Shown here: positions 6,646-10,960 of the stretch, piece by piece | Numbering within the stretch: the stretch's first letter is position 1 | How the letters are laid out: every line of letters starts with the position of its first letter | Source: Methanomicrobiales archaeon | GTDB lineage: Archaea; Halobacteriota; Methanomicrobia; Methanomicrobiales; Methanospirillaceae | Reading direction: 5' to 3' | DNA: 10,960 nt | NCBI GenBank assembly: GCA_017883495.1 | Contig: JADGNL010000199.1 | Coordinates: 1 to 10,960 of the forward strand | Notes under the pieces: generated by a model | Seen by the model: the letters and a program-made list of their open reading frames with translations, nothing else | The model's database searches: none | Told to the model about the DNA's origin: nothing | Program-made: the position numbers and the translations under genes

Positions 6646-6654
6646 GAGAAAGAA
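6646..6654 (-). terminator. Pyrimidine tract ending the tRNA transcript
   Basis: On the minus strand TTCTTTCTC begins 4 bases after the tRNA discriminator base. Short T-rich tracts directly downstream are typical tRNA terminators in archaea. Confidence 0.45.
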
Positions 6655-6657
6655 CGA

Positions 6658-6732
6658 TAGCGAGGGATGGATTTGAACCATCGGTCTACGGGTTATGAGC
6701 CCGTCGGGATCTCCTGACTACCCTACCTCGCT
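6658..6732 (-). tRNA. Initiator tRNA-Met (anticodon CAT)
   Basis: The 75-base gene folds fully. The acceptor AGCGAGG pairs with CCTCGCT over 7 perfect pairs. The anticodon arm is ACGGG-CTCATAA-CCCGT with CAT at 6695-6697. The T arm is GATGG-TTCAAAT-CCATC, and the discriminator is A at 6658. Two hallmarks mark it as the initiator rather than an elongator Met-tRNA: the A1-T72 first pair used in archaea, and three consecutive G-C pairs (GGG/CCC) under the anticodon loop. The CCA end is not encoded (TCG follows the discriminator). No intron is present. Confidence 0.95.
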
Positions 6733-6760
6733 TCGGGGATTAACGTGGGGTGGTTCGCGG

Positions 6761-6770
6761 TATATATCTA
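6761..6770 (-). promoter_or_regulatory. Box A of the initiator tRNA gene
   Basis: On the minus strand this reads TAGATATATA, a good archaeal TATA box, about 30-35 bases before the mature tRNA 5' end, which leaves a short 5' leader. It also lies upstream of the thioredoxin gene on the plus strand, but that gene has a better-placed box of its own. Confidence 0.65.
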
Positions 6771-6802
6771 TCCGTCGGGCCCGCGGAGACGCGCCAGCAG
6801 CC

Positions 6803-6810
6803 ATAAATAT
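6803..6810 (+). promoter_or_regulatory. Box A of the thioredoxin gene
   Basis: ATAAATAT is centred about 27 bases before the ATG at 6833, with only a pyrimidine-rich, Shine-Dalgarno-free stretch between them. This is the expected layout of a leaderless archaeal message and supports 6833 as the start. Confidence 0.7.
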
Positions 6811-6832
6811 CCGTACCGCACGCCTCCTCTCC

Positions 6833-7240
6833 ATGGACGATGAACTCGCCCGCCTGCGGGAGCGGCGGATGCAGGAGATGCTCGCGGCGACAGAGGCGCC
6901 TCCGGCCCCGGCGGCGGCCGTGCTGACCGCGACGGGCCAGAACCTCGAGGCCCTGACGAGGACCTACCCCTATCTCGCTGTCGACTGCTGGGCCCCGTGG
7001 TGCGGCCCCTGTCGCCGCGTGGGACCCGTGGTCGAGGCCCTTTCGGCTGAGTTCGCGGGCCGGATCGCCTTCGCCAAGCTCAACACGGACGAGCACCCGC
7101 AGGTCGCGCGGCGGTACGGCATCTCGGCCATCCCGACCATCCTCCTCTTCCGGTCCGGCGGCCTCGCCGGGCAGATCACGGGCGCGTACCCGATCGACGC
7201 GATGCGCGCCGAGCTCCTCCGGAGGTTCGGGCTCCGGTAA
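6833..7240 (+). CDS. Thioredoxin with charged N-terminal extension
   Basis: This is a cytoplasmic thiol-disulfide oxidoreductase of 135 residues. The thioredoxin fold carries the active site WAPWCGPC (53-60; Cys57 and Cys60) and the cis-proline loop AIPTILLF (99-106, Pro101), so it should be redox-active. The start at 6833 is supported by a box A 27 bases upstream; the open frame reaches back to 6695 but would cross the tRNA and its promoter. The unusual part is residues 1-30: a charged helix (MDDELARLRERRMQEML) and an Ala-Pro linker (EAPPAPAAAV) precede the domain. Classical thioredoxins lack it; the helix recalls the N-terminus of archaeal PDCD5-like proteins, from memory only. No signal peptide or membrane anchor is visible. 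It converges on the symporter with 6 bases between stops. Its reductase and partners are not in the window. Confidence 0.93.
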   Translation: MDDELARLRERRMQEMLAATEAPPAPAAAVLTATGQNLEALTRTYPYLAVDCWAPWCGPCRRVGPVVEALSAEFAGRIAFAKLNTDEHPQVARRYGISAIPTILLFRSGGLAGQITGAYPIDAMRAELLRRFGLR

Positions 7241-7245
7241 AAAAA
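7239..7245 (-). terminator. T7 terminator of the symporter, embedded in the thioredoxin stop
   Basis: On the minus strand seven T residues begin 1 base after the symporter stop codon, a typical archaeal T-tract terminator. The same bases on the plus strand form the last two bases of the thioredoxin TAA and the A-run after it. Confidence 0.6.
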
Positions 7246-7246
7246 G

Positions 7247-8824
7247 TTACGGGCCGGGCTCGGCTCCCGGTGCGGGCAGCCTCGTCGAGAGCCGGAGTGC
7301 CTGCACCGCGAGGATCACGATGGCCGAGAGCGGGAGCGCGAACACGAGCGGATCGATCACGGTCCACGGAGCCCCGAGCACGGTCGGCACGCCGAAGAGC
7401 GCCTGCGAGATCCCGATCGGCTTCGCCTCGGCCGCGTGCACGAAGACCGTCCAGAGGAGCCAGACGGACGCTCCCGTGAGGAAGCTCGCCTTCGCGGCGA
7501 TCGGGTCCGGCCGCTCCGTGAGCACCCCGACCGCGAAGATCGGCAGGAAGGCCGAGGCGCAGAGGCCCATGAACATCGCCGTCGCGCGGGCGATGATCGA
7601 CTCGGGCATCAGGAACGCGAGCCCGACCGAGGCGACCATCATGACCACGCAGCCGACCTGGTTCGCCCTGACCGAGTGGGCGCAGGCGCGTCCGCGGCTC
7701 CAGACGTCGCAGACGAGGGCCGAGCCCATCGCGTGGAAGAGCGAAGAGAGGGTCGACATCGCGGCCGCGAGCAGGGTCAGCATGAAGACCACGATGAAGA
7801 GGTCCGGCATCGCCTGGTTGATGAAGAGCGGGATGATCGCGTCGACGTTGCCGCCGGCGGCCGCGACCGCGATCTGGCCCGAGGTCTGCTGGAACCAGAC
7901 GTTCGTCAGCGCACCGACCGTGAACGCGACCCCGGTCATCATCAGCAGGAACGGACCCCCGATGGCCACGGCCCGGTTGAGCGTCCGGTCGTCCCCCGCG
8001 CACATGAAGCGGACCACGAGCTGGGGCTGGGCCAGCACGCCGATCCCGACGCCGAGCACGAGGGTCGTGATGAGGGTGTACCAGATCGGCGAACCGAGCG
8101 AGGGCATGGACGTCCACCCGGTCATGCCCTGCGACGCGAGAGTCGCGGGCACGAGCGGCGTCATCGCGTCGAGCGCGGCGTTCGCCGTGGTGACTCCCCC
8201 GAGGTAGACGTACGTGAGTATGAGGAGGACGGTCATTCCGACGAGCATGACCAGCCCCTGGAACGCGTCCGTGTACATCACGGCGATCAGCCCGCCGTAG
8301 ACGACGTAGAGGGCGACGATCAGCGCGAAGCCGAGCAACGACGTCGTGTACGAGATGCCGAGGGTGGTCTGGATGAACCGGGCGCCGCCGATCAGGATCG
8401 CGGCCGTGTACAGCGGCATGCCCGCGATGATCACCAGGCCGGTCCCGTACTGCATGAAGGGGGAGTTGTACCGCTTGCCCATCAGGTCCGGGAAGGTGAC
8501 CGCGCCGAGCTTCTGCCCGAGCCGGCGCGTCGGCTTCCCGAAGACCGCGAACGCGATCAGGATGCCGAGGCCGATGTTCAGCACGGTCAGCCAGATCAGG
8601 CCCATGCCGAGGTTCGCGGCCTGGCCGCCGAACCCGATGATCGCGGAGGTCGAGATGAAGGTCGCGCCGTACGAGAGGGCGATGACGGCCGGGTGCCGTT
8701 TCCGGCCGGCGAGCAGGTAGTCCTCGCTGGTCTTGGTCTGCCGGTACCCGAGGTAGCCGAGGGCGACCGTGATCGCGAGGTAGGCGGCCGTCGCGAGCGC
8801 GAGCGTCAGGGTGTCAACTGCCAT
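7247..8824 (-). CDS. Sodium:solute symporter (SSS family)
   Basis: This is a secondary transporter of 525 residues with about 13 membrane spans that imports a solute with sodium. Family signs are the early SEDYLLAGRK (33-42) after span 1, the GGLIAVMYTDAFQG signature (177-190) and AAAMSTLSS (353-361), whose Ser/Thr residues belong to the Na2 sodium site. The substrate cannot be told from sequence; relatives carry proline, pantothenate, acetate or sugars. The ATG at 8824 is preceded by GAGGG and lies 11 bases inside the upstream small gene, so translation is probably coupled. An ATG further upstream (8902) would add 26 residues antisense-like to that small gene and is rejected. A T7 run ends the transcript. 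Confidence 0.92.
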   Translation of the reverse strand: MAVDTLTLALATAAYLAITVALGYLGYRQTKTSEDYLLAGRKRHPAVIALSYGATFISTSAIIGFGGQAANLGMGLIWLTVLNIGLGILIAFAVFGKPTRRLGQKLGAVTFPDLMGKRYNSPFMQYGTGLVIIAGMPLYTAAILIGGARFIQTTLGISYTTSLLGFALIVALYVVYGGLIAVMYTDAFQGLVMLVGMTVLLILTYVYLGGVTTANAALDAMTPLVPATLASQGMTGWTSMPSLGSPIWYTLITTLVLGVGIGVLAQPQLVVRFMCAGDDRTLNRAVAIGGPFLLMMTGVAFTVGALTNVWFQQTSGQIAVAAAGGNVDAIIPLFINQAMPDLFIVVFMLTLLAAAMSTLSSLFHAMGSALVCDVWSRGRACAHSVRANQVGCVVMMVASVGLAFLMPESIIARATAMFMGLCASAFLPIFAVGVLTERPDPIAAKASFLTGASVWLLWTVFVHAAEAKPIGISQALFGVPTVLGAPWTVIDPLVFALPLSAIVILAVQALRLSTRLPAPGAEPGP

Positions 8825-8933
8825 TTCCCTCGCCCCGGTAGCCGTAGTAGAGTCCGTACACGATACACGCAAGCGTAAAGCCGATGGCGAGGCCGTAGCC
8901 AAGCACGATCTGGGGGTCGCTGATGGCGAACAT
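8814..8933 (-). CDS. Small single-span membrane protein, symporter accessory subunit
   Basis: This is a 39-residue protein beginning MFAISDPQIVLGYGLAIGF. It has a short polar head with an Asp-Pro, one hydrophobic span (about 9-30, including TLACIVYGLYYG) and a charged tail (YRGEGNGS). Its stop lies 11 bases inside the symporter gene. GGTGAT lies 7 bases before the ATG, a near-ideal match to the archaeal anti-Shine-Dalgarno. Position, size and the D-P...A-Y/G-Y...C-I/V-V-Y-G pattern match the small proteins named 'symporter small accessory protein' next to SSS transporters in methanogens, recalled from annotation. It probably binds the symporter in the membrane and aids assembly or activity; that role is inferred. 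Its shortness makes automatic annotation likely to miss it. Confidence 0.85.
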   Translation of the reverse strand: MFAISDPQIVLGYGLAIGFTLACIVYGLYYGYRGEGNGS

Positions 8934-8940
8934 GAGTCAT

Positions 8941-8946
8941 ATCACC
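8941..8946 (-). promoter_or_regulatory. Ribosome binding site of the small accessory gene
   Basis: GGTGAT on the minus strand, 7 bases before the ATG at 8933, matches the 3' half of the consensus GGAGGTGATC. It is the main evidence that so short a frame is translated. Confidence 0.7.
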
Positions 8947-8995
8947 GAAAGGATGGCGAGAGATACCCGGAGGTGTTCTGTCAGAAACGATGCGG

Positions 8996-9021
8996 GGGAA
9001 CCGGCGCGCTGGCGGGTTCCC
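8996..9021. repeat. Inverted repeat in the leader of the symporter operon
   Basis: GGGAACC (8996-9002) and GGTTCCC (9015-9021) are perfectly complementary around a 12-base spacer. On the minus strand they lie 63-88 bases before the small accessory gene, in or near its leader. It could be an RNA hairpin or an operator. The remainder of the 250-base gap 8934-9183 has an AT-rich spot AAATATT at 9103-9109 (possible box A, either strand) and no convincing gene. Confidence 0.45.
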
Positions 9022-9139
9022 TAGCTAAAGAAGAATGCGACGAGGATGGAGGACGCCGATGAATAACGAGAGGAGGAGCGCACCATCCGGGATACCTTGC
9101 AGAAATATTCGCAGGGCGAGAGAAAAACCTTCCGCGTCC

Positions 9140-9165
9140 CTGCCGGGTCAGCTTTTAGCCGGCAG
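9140..9165 (+). promoter_or_regulatory. Helicase promoter: box A inside a perfect inverted repeat
   Basis: The box A candidate TTTTAG (9153-9158) is centred about 29 bases before the helicase ATG. It is enclosed by CTGCCGG (9140-9146) and CCGGCAG (9159-9165), exact inverted copies with a 12-base spacer. A dimeric repressor bound here would cover box A. No Shine-Dalgarno precedes the ATG, so the message is probably leaderless. Confidence 0.5.
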
Positions 9166-9183
9166 AACCCGAACCTGAATGCA

Positions 9184-10960
9184 ATGCCCGGCGCCTACGA
9201 CGACCTTCACGGCACGCTCCAGCTGACCCTGCTCCAGCGGCTCGGCTGGACCGCGCTCCGGCCGCTGCAGGAGGAGACCTGCCGCGCGGCCGCGACAGGC
9301 GCGGACCTCCTCGTGATCGCGCCGACGGCGGGGGGCAAGACCGAGGCCGCGATGATCCCGGTCGTGGACCGCGCCCTGAAAGAGGGCGCGGCCGGCGTCT
9401 ACTGCATCTACCTCTCGCCGCTCAAGGCCCTGATCAACGACCAGCTCGACCGGATCGAGGGGCTCTGCCTCCCCGGCCGGCTCTCGGCCGCCGCGTTTCA
9501 CGGCGACATTCCGCCCTCGGAGCGGCGCCGCGACCCCGATGACGAGCCCCACGTCCTCCTGATCACGCCGGAGTCGCTCGAGATCCTGCTCCACGACCAC
9601 GCGTCGGCGCGGCGGTTCGGGCCGCTCCGGTACGTCGTGATCGACGAGGTGCACGCGTTCGTGGGCACGGACCGCGGCGTCCAGGTACGGGCCATGCTCG
9701 ACCGGCTCGACCGCGCCGCCAGCCGGCCCGTGCAGCGGATCGGGCTCTCGGCCACGGTCGGCAACCCCGCGGACGTGCTCGCCTGGCTATCGGGCCCGGG
9801 ACGGCGGCAGGAGCTCGTCCAGCTCCCGTCGCCGAAGACCCCGCGGAAGTTCTCCTTCGCCATCGAACCGGACGAGCAGGGAAGGGCCGATGCGATCGTC
9901 CGGCTGGTCCGGGGCCGCCGCGCGCTCGTCTTCGCCTCGTCCCGGAGCCAGGTGGAGCGGCTCTCGACCCTGCTCGACGGGCGCGTCCCCGCCCTCTACT
10001 GCCACCACTCCTCGGTCTCGCCGGCCGTGCGGCAGGCGGCCGAGCACGCCGCGAAGGCGGGCGAGCCGTTCTGCATCGCCTGCACCTCGACCCTCGAGCT
10101 GGGGATCGACATCGGCGACCTCGACCTCGTGGTCCAGCTCGGCCCGCCGGCCTCGGTGGCCTCGTTCCTCCAGCGGCTCGGCCGGACCGGCCGCCGCGGC
10201 CTGCCGCCGCGGTTAGCGTTCGTCCTCCCGCACCCCCGCGACCTCGTGCTCGCGCTCGGGGCGGTCGAAGCGGCCGTACGGGGCGAGGCCGAGCCGGTCG
10301 CGCCGCCCTCGCGGCCGTACCACGTGCTGGCCCAGCAGCTCCTGTTCGCGCTGGCGAAAGCGCGGCGGGGACGGCGGGCCGTGCTGCTCGACGAGGTGGG
10401 CTCGCTCGGGCCGTTCCGCGCGCTCCCGGCGGACGAGGTCGCGCTCGTGCTCGACCACCTCATCGCCGAGGGCTTTGCCGCGGCCGACGGCGACCTGCTG
10501 ATGCTGGGCCCGGCCGCCGAGACCGTCTTCGGCGGCGCGCACCGGCAGGAGCTCTTCAGCGTCCTCCGCGGCGGGCGCGACTACCGGGCGGTCACGCCCG
10601 ACGGCGAGGAGGTCGGGCGGCTCGACGCCCGCTTCGCGAAGTCCGACGCACCGGGCGCCTTCTCCCTCGGGGGAAAGGGCTGGAACGTGGTCGGCCGCGA
10701 CGACGCCCACGGCCTCCTGATCGTCGAGCCGGGGATGGCCGGAGTCGGCGGTTCGCGCAAGGCCTTCTGGTCGGGCGAACGCGGCGGGGCGAGCCCGCTG
10801 GTGGCGGCGTCCGCGCTCCGGCTCATCGCGGCCCGCGCGACCTCGCTCCCGCTCGACGACGCCGCACGGAAGGCGCTCGACGCCGCCCTCGCGGAGATCC
10901 CCGGCGGGATCGAACCCGTGGGCGTCACGGTCGTCGAGCGCTGGGAAGGGCCGTTGCCTG
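9184..10960 (+). CDS. Lhr-like DEAD/DEAH-box helicase (3' end beyond window)
   Basis: This is a superfamily 2 ATP-dependent helicase; 592 codons are visible and the frame is open at the edge. Motifs in order: Q-like LRPLQEE (25-31), Walker A APTAGGKT (46-53), Ia LSPLKALIND (77-86), Walker B DEVH (154-157), motif III SAT (189-191), motif V TSTLELGIDIGDLD (301-314) and motif VI QRLGRTGRRG (330-339). Motif V and the following LVVQLGPPASV are typical of Lhr, which unwinds nucleic acid with 3'-5' polarity in repair. After about residue 360 a winged-helix-like part and a beta-rich part (around FSLGGKGWNVVG) follow, as in the Lhr core. Walker A has Ala-Gly-Gly in place of the usual Gly-Ser-Gly, a variant I recall from some Lhr relatives. 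The start at 9184 is backed by a box A 29 bases upstream. Its exact subfamily depends on the missing C-terminus. Confidence 0.88.
   Translation, partial: MPGAYDDLHGTLQLTLLQRLGWTALRPLQEETCRAAATGADLLVIAPTAGGKTEAAMIPVVDRALKEGAAGVYCIYLSPLKALINDQLDRIEGLCLPGRLSAAAFHGDIPPSERRRDPDDEPHVLLITPESLEILLHDHASARRFGPLRYVVIDEVHAFVGTDRGVQVRAMLDRLDRAASRPVQRIGLSATVGNPADVLAWLSGPGRRQELVQLPSPKTPRKFSFAIEPDEQGRADAIVRLVRGRRALVFASSRSQVERLSTLLDGRVPALYCHHSSVSPAVRQAAEHAAKAGEPFCIACTSTLELGIDIGDLDLVVQLGPPASVASFLQRLGRTGRRGLPPRLAFVLPHPRDLVLALGAVEAAVRGEAEPVAPPSRPYHVLAQQLLFALAKARRGRRAVLLDEVGSLGPFRALPADEVALVLDHLIAEGFAAADGDLLMLGPAAETVFGGAHRQELFSVLRGGRDYRAVTPDGEEVGRLDARFAKSDAPGAFSLGGKGWNVVGRDDAHGLLIVEPGMAGVGGSRKAFWSGERGGASPLVAASALRLIAARATSLPLDDAARKALDAALAEIPGGIEPVGVTVVERWEGPLP

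Noticed and set aside
6695..6832. Longer thioredoxin start reaching into the tRNA
   Set aside because: It would be coded across the tRNA gene and both promoters, with no homology to the family.
7436..8878. Long plus-strand open frame opposite the symporter
   Set aside because: Arg/Asp/Glu/His-rich shadow without motifs; the minus strand carries the SSS signature.
8825..8902. Upstream ATG for the symporter adding 26 residues
   Set aside because: It overlaps the small accessory gene in another frame, and the added residues are not part of the family; ATG 8824 has a GAGGG site.
8996..9165. A shared motif because both inverted repeats are 7 bases with a 12-base spacer
   Set aside because: The arms have unrelated sequences (GGGAACC versus CTGCCGG), so the same spacing is probably coincidence.
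9059..9178. 39-codon plus-strand frame just before the helicase (MNNERRSAPSG...)
   Set aside because: Arg-rich without a fold signal, and it covers the helicase box A; an upstream GGAGG is the only support.

Overview
The window is GC-rich and reads as chromosome of a methanogenic archaeon, most likely of the order Methanomicrobiales. The evidence is two methanofuran-biosynthesis genes (mfnD, mfnF), an archaeal-type initiator tRNA-Met without encoded CCA, AT-rich box A elements set about 27-30 bases before several start codons, T-tract terminators, and a tiny single-span membrane protein of the kind paired with SSS-family symporters in these methanogens. No species can be named from the sequence alone.

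Layout. 1-1639 (minus): mfnD followed by mfnF with a 4-base GTGA overlap; mfnF runs off the left edge. 1726-3256 (plus): surE (nucleotide phosphatase) and rpiA (ribose-5-phosphate isomerase), which together suggest nucleotide/pentose-phosphate turnover. 3219-3620 (minus): a winged-helix regulator whose 3' end overlaps the 3' end of rpiA by 38 bases. Upstream of it lie an AT-rich promoter stretch and four 12-base tandem repeats that span the stop codon of the next gene. 3725-6617: a PIG-L deacetylase (minus) diverges from a left-handed beta-helix acetyltransferase (plus, TTG start with a strong Shine-Dalgarno) and an overlapping Wzx-like flippase. These three look like a small surface-glycan or glycolipid locus without its glycosyltransferases.

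6658-6732 (minus) is the initiator tRNA. 6833-7240 (plus) is a thioredoxin with an unusual charged N-terminal extension, converging on a sodium:solute symporter (7247-8824, minus) with only 6 bases between the stop codons. The symporter is preceded by an overlapping 39-codon small membrane protein (8814-8933). 9184-10960 (plus) is an Lhr-like DEAD/DEAH helicase that runs off the right edge; its box A sits inside a perfect 7-base inverted repeat.

Most of the window is ordinary core-genome content. I see no CRISPR array, insertion sequence, phage gene or recognised defence system, apart from the generic possibility that the helicase takes part in one. The points most worth a second look are the small symporter partner, the 12-base repeats and AT-rich operator-like region around the regulator, the deacetylase/acetyltransferase/flippase trio, and the inverted repeat around the helicase promoter. 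No stretch longer than 300 bases lacks a gene; the longest gap is 8934-9183.
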